Origin: Verrucomicrobiota bacterium | GTDB lineage: Bacteria > Verrucomicrobiota > Kiritimatiellia > CAIQIC01 > Lenti-01 | Direction: 5' to 3' | NCBI GenBank assembly: GCA_031262805.1 | Contig: JAISGX010000062.1 | Coordinates: 1-36,289 of the forward strand | DNA: 36,289 nucleotides | Part shown: positions 1 to 7,916 of the stretch, one piece after another | Layout: each line of letters starts with the position of its first letter | Numbering within the stretch: the stretch's first letter is position 1 | The notes under the pieces: generated by a model | What the model saw: only the letters and a program-made list of their open reading frames with translations | What the model was told of the DNA's origin: nothing | Database searches by the model: none | Translations under genes and position numbers: made by a program

Positions 1-2334
1 AGGCAGGAGCATGGGCCTTTCCAGCAGGGTATAAAACCGGCACCCCCGGTTCACGCTCACCACGGTTTCCCCGGCTTTGTTGGTGCGGGTCTGCATGTCC
101 AGTGTGCACTGTGCCGGACCGGGGCAGGAGCCGCCGGCCGCCTGCGGACAGGTTTCGGAAATGAACAACGGGGGATCTCGGTGCACCGGCCAGACAAAGG
201 GAGCAGCAGATGCCAAGACCAGGCGCCGGATGTTCTCCAGCGTATCTTCCGGGGAGAGCGTGAAGCGCCGCACTCCCGCCTCCCATCCCTCCGCCATGGC
301 CTCGGTGTTCAAGGTATACAGCGGCCAATCCGCGCTCCATTGGATGCCGCCATTCCGGGGCAGAAAGTCCAGCGCAGAGAGATTGGCGGCTTCCCACAGC
401 ATTTGGCCCCGGTCCAGAAAGTGCCGGATTTGGGCCTTTAGCGCTTCGCGGTTCCATGAACGGGTGATGACGGGCAAGGCCAGCCGGAAGTCGATGGCAT
501 CGGGGAGGAGATGCTGCAGGGCTTCTATGGCCTCCACGGAGGCGCGCCCCAGTTCCACAATCACCTCCGTCACCCGGGGGATGCGGCCATCCGGGAAAGC
601 GTCGAGCAGGACATCCGGCTGGTCGGTTTTCAGCAAGAAGGCCGCCGCTGGAGATTTCTGGCGGGCCTCGGGTGCGGCCGACTTCAGATGGGAAAGAATC
701 CCGGCTGTTTTTGCCTCACGGGCGCTCTGTAGGCGGGCGGTCAGTTGATCCATCAGATCCCGCCGGAGGGCGTTGAGCTTGGAGACGGGGATAAAGAAGT
801 CCGGGCAATCCAGGCAAAGCGAGCAAAGTGTGAACGGTGTATCGCCCAGTTTGGAAAAAGCCGTTTCTACGGCCTGCTCCACGGCCTGCGGCCGGTGTGC
901 TTTTTCAAAAGGGCCGAAGAGGGTCGCGTTCGCCTCCAGGGAAAAACCGTCCGCTTTAGCCGTTGCCTTGGCCTGCAGATCGGTTTGCGACAGGCGAAGG
1001 ACCACCTGAAGGGGGAAGCGGCGGCGGAGGTCGCACGGATTCGGCAGATCGAATCGATAGCGCCGTTTGACGGCTTGGGAGGAGGCGAGGAACAGGGGCG
1101 TTCCTTTTGCAAGGAAGGGGGCCTGGGGCGGAAGGGGGACTTCGATCAAGCTATCCGCCGGAGCTTCAAACACCCGGCGGCCGGTGTGTAGCGTGATGGC
1201 CTCCACCGCAAAGCCAAAAGGCCGCGCTTCGCCGGGAAGGTCAATCTGGATGCCGTCGTGCACTTCCAGGGGCAGATGGGTCCGGAACTGCAGATAATCC
1301 CGCGTGGCGTGCTCAACACGGCCCAACGGAGTGCCGCGGTGGCCGGTGATGTTTGGATCAACCACCCCGGGCTGGCGCCGATTTTTCAGATAGAGCGGGG
1401 TCCAGGGGCGGGAGAAGATGGTTTGCAGATCGCGGGCGGCCTCTTCCTGTTCACCGGGCTGGAAGCTTCTGTCGAGCAGTTTGCGGTGATAATTTACGGC
1501 GGCGGCCACATACAACGGGGATTTTTTTCGGCCTTCGATCTTGAGGGAGGCCACACTGGCCGCCGCCAGCTCAGGGATGGAGGCGCCGTTGGCCAGGTCC
1601 TTCATGGAAAACACCATCCCTCCTGCAGCGGGCGCTCCGGTTTTCCACCGTGTGGAAACTTTTTTTCCATCGTGTGGAAAATCCGGCGGTTTATTTTCCA
1701 TCGCGTGGAAAACCATCCGGCAGGGATAGGCGCATGCGCCACGGTTGCCGGAGCGTTGCCGTAGCAGAGCGGAATACAGGCAGAGGCCGGAATAGGAATA
1801 GCAGAGGGCCCCATGGAGGAAGATCTCGATTTCCACCGGGGCCTTTCGGGCGATGGAGCGGATTTCATCCAGCGTCAATTCGCGCGCCAGGGTGACGCGG
1901 CGGAAGCCCAGCCGTGCGGCGGCCTGCACGCCTTCGAGATTATGCAGGGCGAGCTGGGTGGAGGCGTGCAGCTTCAGGGAGGGAAAATGGCGGCGGACCA
2001 GCCGGGCCACGCCGAGGTCCTGCACAATCACGGCATCGACGCCGCAGGCCTCGCACAAGGCCAGGGCGCGGACGACCTCCGGCAGCTCCTCCTCCCGGAT
2101 CAAGGTGTTGAGCGTCACATAAACGCGCTTTGGGCGCGCACGGGAATGGGCGTAGGTGGTGATCTCCTCCAACTCTCGGCTGGAAAGATTGACGGCTTCC
2201 GCACGTGCGGAAAAACGGGGCAGGCCGGTATAGACGGCATCGGCGCCGAAGGCGAAGGCGGCATACGCCGCGGCTCGTTCCCCGGCGGGCGCCAAGAGTT
2301 CCACGCGTCCGGCGGGTGCTGGCTTATTCGGCAT
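1..2334 (-). CDS. Peptidase U32 family protein (YhbU/RlhA-like), 3' end runs off the window
   Basis: Own translation of the minus strand from ATG at 2334 (MPNKPAPAGRVELLAPAGERAAAYAAFAFGADAVYTGLPRFSARAEAVNLS...); U32 hallmarks HGALCYSYSGLCLYSALLRQRSGNRGACAYPCR and SMKDL. Absent from the ORF track because no stop lies in the window. Frame spot-checked at 1830, 1740, 1200, 600, 120 and 60. Confidence 0.92.
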   Translation of the reverse strand, partial: MPNKPAPAGRVELLAPAGERAAAYAAFAFGADAVYTGLPRFSARAEAVNLSSRELEEITTYAHSRARPKRVYVTLNTLIREEELPEVVRALALCEACGVDAVIVQDLGVARLVRRHFPSLKLHASTQLALHNLEGVQAAARLGFRRVTLARELTLDEIRSIARKAPVEIEIFLHGALCYSYSGLCLYSALLRQRSGNRGACAYPCRMVFHAMENKPPDFPHDGKKVSTRWKTGAPAAGGMVFSMKDLANGASIPELAAASVASLKIEGRKKSPLYVAAAVNYHRKLLDRSFQPGEQEEAARDLQTIFSRPWTPLYLKNRRQPGVVDPNITGHRGTPLGRVEHATRDYLQFRTHLPLEVHDGIQIDLPGEARPFGFAVEAITLHTGRRVFEAPADSLIEVPLPPQAPFLAKGTPLFLASSQAVKRRYRFDLPNPCDLRRRFPLQVVLRLSQTDLQAKATAKADGFSLEANATLFGPFEKAHRPQAVEQAVETAFSKLGDTPFTLCSLCLDCPDFFIPVSKLNALRRDLMDQLTARLQSAREAKTAGILSHLKSAAPEARQKSPAAAFLLKTDQPDVLLDAFPDGRIPRVTEVIVELGRASVEAIEALQHLLPDAIDFRLALPVITRSWNREALKAQIRHFLDRGQMLWEAANLSALDFLPRNGGIQWSADWPLYTLNTEAMAEGWEAGVRRFTLSPEDTLENIRRLVLASAAPFVWPVHRDPPLFISETCPQAAGGSCPGPAQCTLDMQTRTNKAGETVVSVNRGCRFYTLLERPMLLP
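1641..1712. repeat. Three tandem-like palindromic units TTTTCCA-N5-TGGAAA(A/C) at 1641-1659, 1663-1681 and 1694-1712
   Basis: Direct reading: TTTTCCACCGTGTGGAAAC, TTTTCCATCGTGTGGAAAA, TTTTCCATCGCGTGGAAAA; all inside the U32 CDS and in frame with it. Confidence 0.95.
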
Positions 2335-3220
2335 CACGGCGGATGGCGTCCAGATCGGCATGGATTTGTGTAATGGCTTCCTGCGGCGAGGAAAAGCAAT
2401 GGTAGCCCCGTACCCGGCGGAGGAAGGCCATCTCCAGCATCCGGTCGTACAGGTCGCCCGAGAAATCCAGCAGGTGGGCCTCCACGGCCGTGCCGAAGAG
2501 GGCCTGGCGGGCATCGGCGGGATCCGGGATGAATGCGCCGGCGGCATAGGAAATGCCATCCACTTCCATGCGGGCGGCATAGACGCCGGGAGCCGGGCGG
2601 ATGGGCAGATCGGGGAAAAGGTTCGCGGTGGGGATGCCGAGGGTCCGGCCGTATTCCCGGCCATGGCCCACGGCGCCCGTCATGGAAAAGGCTCGGCCGA
2701 GCATGGCGGCGGCGGCCTCCATGTCTCCTTCCACAATGGCCGTGCGGATGCGCGTGCTGGAAATGGTTTGCCCCCGCCATTGCACATGCGGGACGATGCG
2801 GGCCGAGAGAGAGAGCGGTTCCGCCAGAGTCGGCAGGGTGTCGTGGTTTCCCTCCCGGTTTTTCCCAAAGGTGAAATTCTCGCCCACCACGATTTCCCGG
2901 AGGTTCGGGAAGCGGGTTTTGAGTTCGCCCAAGAAAACACCGGGCGGATAGGCGGCCAGCTCCGCCGTGAACGGAAGAAGATGAATGTCGTCCACTCCGG
3001 TTTCCAGCATCCACCGCCGGTTCTGCTCCGCCGTGGCGAGCAGGAAGGGGGCGTGGGCGGGATTCAACACCCGGGCCACATGGGGGGTGAAGGTCAGGCA
3101 GGCCGCAGTGCCTCCATGGAAACGAGCGGTTTCCACGGCGGTGCGCAGGATTTTCTGGTGTCCGCAGTGGACGCCATCGAATTGACCGATGGCCAGAATG
3201 AGGGGACGGAGATTATTCAT
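2324..3220 (-). CDS. ribF: Bifunctional riboflavin kinase / FAD synthetase
   Basis: 298 aa; LAIGQFDGVHCGHQKIL, FTFGKNREGN, GRTLGIPTANL motifs. Confidence 0.95.
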   Translation of the reverse strand: MNNLRPLILAIGQFDGVHCGHQKILRTAVETARFHGGTAACLTFTPHVARVLNPAHAPFLLATAEQNRRWMLETGVDDIHLLPFTAELAAYPPGVFLGELKTRFPNLREIVVGENFTFGKNREGNHDTLPTLAEPLSLSARIVPHVQWRGQTISSTRIRTAIVEGDMEAAAAMLGRAFSMTGAVGHGREYGRTLGIPTANLFPDLPIRPAPGVYAARMEVDGISYAAGAFIPDPADARQALFGTAVEAHLLDFSGDLYDRMLEMAFLRRVRGYHCFSSPQEAITQIHADLDAIRRDAE

Positions 3221-3680
3221 GGAGGGGAGGGAGCATATCCGATGCCCCGGCGCTTGGCAATAAAGCGGAGGGGAAGCTCGGCAATTGCCGCCCTAGGGCA
3301 TGTAGGGCGCTCCGGACGGGCGGAGACAGGCGGCCTGGAAGCAGGCAAAGGGGTTGAATGCCCAGGATCAGGATGCGAGGGATGTCTTGCGAGAGAAATG
3401 CGACCAGTTGGGCCAGGGAAGGGGCATGGGTGCCGAAGTCCCGTTCCCGAAGGCCATCGGGCGAGAGGCGGCGGAGGGCCCCTGGAGGCAGGCCCATATC
3501 GGCGGCATCCAGCAACACCAGCAGCTCCGGGCGAAGGCGGCGGATGAGGGAGGTGAAATTTTCCGGCGCGGCGCCGGCATTGATGGGGAGCCAATCGGGG
3601 TGGCGGAAGGCGCGGGAAAAGACGGGCCCCAGGGCGTCATCGCCATGGCGCGGATTTCCAATGCCAAGCAGGAGGTTCAT
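3213..3680 (-). CDS. Hydrogenase maturation protease (HycI/HyaD-like family)
   Basis: MNLLLGIGNPRHGDDALGPVFSRAF...ELLVLLDAADMGLPPGALRRL resembles HycI-type proteases; start taken at the internal Met (3680). Overlaps the ribF start by 8 bp. Confidence 0.75.
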   Translation of the reverse strand: MNLLLGIGNPRHGDDALGPVFSRAFRHPDWLPINAGAAPENFTSLIRRLRPELLVLLDAADMGLPPGALRRLSPDGLRERDFGTHAPSLAQLVAFLSQDIPRILILGIQPLCLLPGRLSPPVRSALHALGRQLPSFPSALLPSAGASDMLPPLHE

Positions 3681-3744
3681 GAAGGCGGAAAAACGGCACA
3701 AAAAAGCCGCCGCAGGGGGCGCGGCGGCCGGGCACCGGACGGGC

Positions 3745-3933
3745 TTAGCCGACGGTGATCGCGCTCACGGGGCAGGAGTCCGCGGCTTCCTGGGTGGCGT
3801 CTTCGGCATCGGCGGGGACTTCGTCCACCTTGACTTTGGCCAGGCCATCGTCGCCTATTTCAAAAACGGCGGGATCGATATCCGGGCAAAGAGAGCAACC
3901 GGTGCAAATGGATTGGTCAACAGAAGCTTTCAT
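3745..3933 (-). CDS. Small 4Fe-4S ferredoxin
   Basis: MKASVDQSICTGCSLCPDIDPAVFEIGDDGLAKVKV...ADSCPVSAITVG: CxxCxxC...C pattern of single-cluster ferredoxins. Confidence 0.92.
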   Translation of the reverse strand: MKASVDQSICTGCSLCPDIDPAVFEIGDDGLAKVKVDEVPADAEDATQEAADSCPVSAITVG

Positions 3934-3985
3934 TATGTGTGTATCCTTTCGGGTTGGGGTTATAGTTGTCAGGCGGCGGCCGGGT

Positions 3986-4561
3986 TCACCAGTTTTCGCC
4001 GAGCAGTTCAAAATAGGCCATGGGATGGCGGCAGGCCGGGCAGATTTTCGGGGCTTCCGTGGCTTCGTGGATGTAGCCGCAGTTGAGGCAGCGCCAGATC
4101 ATCACGCCGTCGCGCTTGAAGACACGACCTTCGGAAAGATTTGTCCAGAGGTCGTTGTAGCGCTTTTCGTGCTGTTTTTCGGCCACGCAGACGCGTTCCC
4201 AGAGCACGGCAATCTCTTCAAAGCCTTCTTCGCGGGCGATGCGGGCATTTTCCGGATAGAGCCCGCCCCATTCCTCGTGTTCGCCGTCGGCGGCTTCGCG
4301 CAGGTTGGCGAGGGTGTCGCCGATCACACCGGCGGGGTACATGCCGTCCACGCCCAGTTTGCCGCCTTCAAGGTAACTGAAGAAGCGTTTGGCGTGGGCC
4401 AGTTCCTGCTGGGCGGTTTCATCAAAAATATTGGCGATTTGGACATACCCTTCCTTGCGGGCCACCCCGGCGAAAATGGAATAACGGGTGCGGGCCTGCG
4501 ATTCACCGGCAAAAGAGGCCAACAAGTTCTTTTCCGTACGGGATCCTTTGATGCTTTTCAT
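3986..4561 (-). CDS. Rubrerythrin
   Basis: MKSIKGSRTEKNLLASFAGESQARTRYSIFA...; C-terminal rubredoxin-like CLNCGYIHEATEAPKICPACRHP. Confidence 0.95.
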   Translation of the reverse strand: MKSIKGSRTEKNLLASFAGESQARTRYSIFAGVARKEGYVQIANIFDETAQQELAHAKRFFSYLEGGKLGVDGMYPAGVIGDTLANLREAADGEHEEWGGLYPENARIAREEGFEEIAVLWERVCVAEKQHEKRYNDLWTNLSEGRVFKRDGVMIWRCLNCGYIHEATEAPKICPACRHPMAYFELLGENW

Positions 4562-4615
4562 TCTACTCTCTCTCCTCAACGACGTGATGCGGCTGTGCGA
4601 TTGTTCGCCTTTTGT

Positions 4616-5626
4616 TTATTTGCGGTCAGTATCTTCGGGAAGGGGGGGCGGTGTCAAGGGCGGAACGGGGCCTTCTTTGAAGACGCCCATGGAGCGGTAT
4701 TTGGCATATCGTTGCTCCATGAGCTGTTGCGCGGAAAATGAGGATAATTCATCCAACTGGCGGCGGATGGCTTCGTGGACTCGCATGGCGGCCTCCTTGG
4801 GGGAGGAATGGGCGCCGCCCAGCGGCTCGGGAATGATTTCATCCGCAATCTGCAACTCGAGCAGGTCGGGGGCGGTCAGCTTCAGGGCCGCCGCCGCTTC
4901 GTCGGCATGGGCGCGGTCCTTCCAAAGGATGGCGGCGCATCCCTCGGGGGAAATGACGGAGTAGTAGGCATATTCCATGATCAACAGCCGGTTGGCCACG
5001 CCGATGCCGAGGGCGCCGCCGGAGCCGCCTTCGCCGATGACCACCGAAACGATGGGCACCGGCAAGCGGAACATTTCGCGCAGATTAACGGCAATGGCTT
5101 CCGCGACATGGCGTTGTTCGCCCTCGATGCCGGGGAAGGCGCCGGAGGTGTCGATGAACGTCACGATCGGGATGTTGAATTTGGCGGCTAGGCGCATCAG
5201 ACGCAACGCCTTTCGGTAGCCCTCCGGAAAGGGGCATCCAAAGTTGCAGGCTAGGTTGCTTTTGGTGTCGCGCCCCTTCTGGGTGCCAATCACCATCACG
5301 CGGCGGCCGTCGATCCAGCCAAGGCCGCCCACAATGGCTTGATCGTCCGCGAGCAACCGGTCGCCATGGAGTTCCGAAAAGCCGGTGACAAATTCCGAAA
5401 TGTAGTCCCGAGTGTAGGGGCGGCGGGGGTGCCGCGCCACCATGACCTTCTGCCAGGGGGAGAGGTTGGCATACAGCTCCCGGCGGGCGTCAGCCAGTTT
5501 GGCCTCCAGCAGCGCCATTTCCTGGGAGGTGTCGATGTCCTGTTGCTTGGAAAATTTCTGCAGTTCATCCAGTTTGTGCTGCACATCCAACAGGGGTTTT
5601 TCAAAAGGGAGAATATAAGCGGTCAC
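4616..5626 (-). CDS. accA: Acetyl-CoA carboxylase carboxyltransferase subunit alpha
   Basis: TAYILPFEKPLLDVQHKLDELQ..., HPRRPYTRDYI, FGCPFPEGYRKALRLM, IVTFIDTSGAFPGIEGEQRHVAEAIA, VIGEGGSGGALGIGVANRLLIMEYAYYSVISPEGCAAILWKD. Probable GTG start at 5626; the ORF-track start at 5695 overlaps the upstream gene. Confidence 0.96.
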   Translation of the reverse strand: MTAYILPFEKPLLDVQHKLDELQKFSKQQDIDTSQEMALLEAKLADARRELYANLSPWQKVMVARHPRRPYTRDYISEFVTGFSELHGDRLLADDQAIVGGLGWIDGRRVMVIGTQKGRDTKSNLACNFGCPFPEGYRKALRLMRLAAKFNIPIVTFIDTSGAFPGIEGEQRHVAEAIAVNLREMFRLPVPIVSVVIGEGGSGGALGIGVANRLLIMEYAYYSVISPEGCAAILWKDRAHADEAAAALKLTAPDLLELQIADEIIPEPLGGAHSSPKEAAMRVHEAIRRQLDELSSFSAQQLMEQRYAKYRSMGVFKEGPVPPLTPPPLPEDTDRK

Positions 5627-5639
5627 GTGCGGGCCTTGA

Positions 5640-6695
5640 TTATTCGGTGATGGTGACAACCGTCCCCTTGGGGAGGATGCTGTAGAGTTCTTCAATTTCG
5701 TCGTTCAAGAGGCGGATGCATCCGGCGCTGGTCTGTCGGCCGATGGAATCCGGCTCCCATGTTCCGTGCAGGCCGTAGCCGGGCAAGTCCAGCGCCAGCC
5801 AATGGGTTCCCAGCAGGTTTTCCGGATCTCCGTAGGGGATGGGCCGTTCGCCGGGCTTGTGCCATGTGGGCTGGGCGATTTTTTCGGTGATTTTGTATAC
5901 GCCGACCGGCGTTTTCGCATTCTCCCCGGTGCTGACGCGATATCTCTTGAAGAAACGTCCGTCCAATGTCAAGAGCAGGTCGTTGCGGGATTTGCTGACC
6001 TGCACGGCAAACCGATGCTGGTTTCCGTCGAGCAGGCGGAGGCTTTGCCCCACACGGATGGTGGCGCCCTGGATGTGGTTGGCCTTGGCAATCAACGCCA
6101 CAGGCGTGTTGAAGGTGGCGGCCAGTTTGCCAAGGTAGTCACCAGATTGGACCACATAGTCCACTTTTTCCGGCATGGGGCGCTGGGAGGCCAGCAAGGG
6201 CATGGCCAACTCGCTCAGGAAGGCCTCCGTGGCTTTGTCGTCGGCTCGGACGGCCAATGCCTCCAAGCCGATTTCGCGGGCGGCCTGATAATCTCCGGCT
6301 TGCAGGCGTTCCCGGGCCCGGGCAAGCAAGGCCTCTGCATCGTCGCCGGAAGGCGCGGGAAGGGGTTCGGCAACCGGGCCGGGTGGAGGGAGAACGGGGG
6401 CGGGAGCGGGAGCCGCAGGTTGTGGGGCTGCCTGCTCTATGGGGGGGGGGGGCTCCGGTACGGGGCTCTCGGGCATTTCCGGCAGATCGACGAAAGGCGG
6501 ATCCGCCTCCACCGGTGCGGCGGGGAATTCCACGGGAGCGGCCTGTTCCACATCCCGATTCTGGTGCCAGTTGTAGATACCGAAAATGGCCGCCAGAACC
6601 AGCGCCGCCAGTAGCACAATCATCATCATCATGCATCCGGCGCGGGATTTTTCGCGTTTCATCAGATAGATATCGGGGGCGGAGTTCGGTTGCAT
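5640..6695 (-). CDS. Membrane-anchored LysM + L,D-transpeptidase (YkuD) protein
   Basis: TM segment MMMMIVLLAALVLAAIFGIY, Pro/Ala-rich linker, LysM-like YVVQSGDYLGKLAATFNTPVALIAKANHI, YkuD HGTWEPDSIGRQTSAGCIRLLNDEIEELY. Start could instead be Met at 6662. Confidence 0.92.
   Translation of the reverse strand: MQPNSAPDIYLMKREKSRAGCMMMMIVLLAALVLAAIFGIYNWHQNRDVEQAAPVEFPAAPVEADPPFVDLPEMPESPVPEPPPPIEQAAPQPAAPAPAPVLPPPGPVAEPLPAPSGDDAEALLARARERLQAGDYQAAREIGLEALAVRADDKATEAFLSELAMPLLASQRPMPEKVDYVVQSGDYLGKLAATFNTPVALIAKANHIQGATIRVGQSLRLLDGNQHRFAVQVSKSRNDLLLTLDGRFFKRYRVSTGENAKTPVGVYKITEKIAQPTWHKPGERPIPYGDPENLLGTHWLALDLPGYGLHGTWEPDSIGRQTSAGCIRLLNDEIEELYSILPKGTVVTITE
6441..6452. repeat. 12-bp poly-G (poly-C in the coding strand) homopolymer inside the L,D-transpeptidase CDS
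   Basis: Direct reading: ctctatGGGGGGGGGGGGctccgg; encodes Pro x4 (E-PPPP-I-E) in the coding frame. Confidence 0.95.
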
Positions 6696-6713
6696 AGACA
6701 GTCCGGTGGGGGG

Positions 6714-7532
6714 TTAAATCAACGTATGGAGGTCGCGGAGGACCAGCCCCATGTCGGGGTAACGATCTTCCGGGTTTTTCGCGATGCATTTCATGATGAG
6801 GTTGGCCAGCGCCATCGGAATGTTCGGATTGTACTGGCGGATGGGGGTGGGGGGGACTTTGGGGTCGATCTGGGCCGCCCGGACCTGCTCGATTTTCTCG
6901 CCCTCGTACGGCTTGTGGAAGGTGAGCATTTCGTAGCAACAGATGCCGAAGGCATAGATGTCGGCCCGGTCGTCCGCCGTTTTGTTCATCAACGTTTCCG
7001 GTGGCACATATGCTGTGGTGCCGGAAACCGTGGACAATTTTTTGAAAAACCGTTTGCGGGGAAGGGCTAGGTCGAAATCAATCAGCACCAGTTGGCCGTT
7101 GGGGCGGATCAGGATGTTCTCGGGTTTGATGTCCAGATGCAGGAACCCATGGGTATGGACGTAGTGGACCACCACCGCCAGCTGGCGAATGAAAATCATG
7201 ACATTGTCCGTCAACAAGGCGTCGCGGTAGAGAATCAGGTCGCGAAGCGTGCGCGATTCGACATACTGCAACACCATATAGGGCGTCTTCCCTTCGCGCC
7301 CCGTCTTGATGAAGGGAACGATGTTCGGATGCGGCTTGGGCGTCTGCAGGCGCGCGAGCACCTCGCCGCCATGGAAAAACCGGGACCGGTTTTTGCGGTC
7401 CTTGGCCCCCACGGCATCCAGTACGCGGATGACATACCGGTTCTGCTGGGCATCGATGGCGACATAAAGCTTCGTCATCCCACCGCCCGACATGGAGCGG
7501 GTAATCGAATAACCTGCAAATTCCTGATTCAT
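6714..7532 (-). CDS. Ser/Thr protein kinase-like protein with altered catalytic motifs
   Basis: 272 aa kinase fold: HGFLHLDIKPENILIRPNGQLVLIDFDLALPR, SGTTAYVPPETLMNKTADDRADIYAFGICCYEMLT. Confidence 0.9.
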   Translation of the reverse strand: MNQEFAGYSITRSMSGGGMTKLYVAIDAQQNRYVIRVLDAVGAKDRKNRSRFFHGGEVLARLQTPKPHPNIVPFIKTGREGKTPYMVLQYVESRTLRDLILYRDALLTDNVMIFIRQLAVVVHYVHTHGFLHLDIKPENILIRPNGQLVLIDFDLALPRKRFFKKLSTVSGTTAYVPPETLMNKTADDRADIYAFGICCYEMLTFHKPYEGEKIEQVRAAQIDPKVPPTPIRQYNPNIPMALANLIMKCIAKNPEDRYPDMGLVLRDLHTLI

Positions 7533-7835
7533 GCCTTCCTTTTACTCTTCCGGGGGGCCTCTTGGCAATCCTTAGTCATGCGTGCCGGGAGGCGGGTTTC
7601 AGGTTGTCTTTCTGAGAAAGACGGCCGTTTCAACGCATTCCGCCGAGCGATTCGCAATATACCACTTCCCTGCGGATGATGCGATTTTTCTCCGAAAGGA
7701 GTTCCTCGTACTATTTTGAGGGAGAAAGCAGACGCCGGGCGGCGGCCATACGTAGAGGATGGGGCGCTCTCTCACACGATTATTTGCCCTTTATGGGGAT
7801 GCGTTTTGCCGGAAACTGTATTATAGTGACTCACT

Positions 7836-7910
7836 ATGAATACATTGGTTTCAGCGGTCATGATGGCATGGATTTTCGGCATGGTCTTTTATTTCACGAA
7901 GGACATGTAG
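7836..7910 (+). CDS. Putative 24-aa single-TM micropeptide
   Basis: ATG at 7836 to TAG at 7908-7910: MNTLVSAVMMAWIFGMVFYFTKDM; hydrophobic, ends 6 bp before the priA GTG. Too short for homology calling. Confidence 0.4.
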   Translation: MNTLVSAVMMAWIFGMVFYFTKDM

Positions 7911-7916
7911 GCGGCG

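Noticed and set aside
1641-1712. CRISPR array interpretation of the triple palindrome
   Set aside because: Units are 19 bp with 3- and 12-bp gaps, far too short for CRISPR spacers, and lie inside a CDS with no cas genes nearby.
2360-3547. 395-aa + strand ORF
   Set aside because: Antisense to ribF and the HycI-like gene; low-complexity Gly/Arg/His-rich translation typical of a shadow ORF in GC-rich DNA.
3755-4741. 328-aa + strand ORF
   Set aside because: Antisense to rubrerythrin, ferredoxin and the end of accA.
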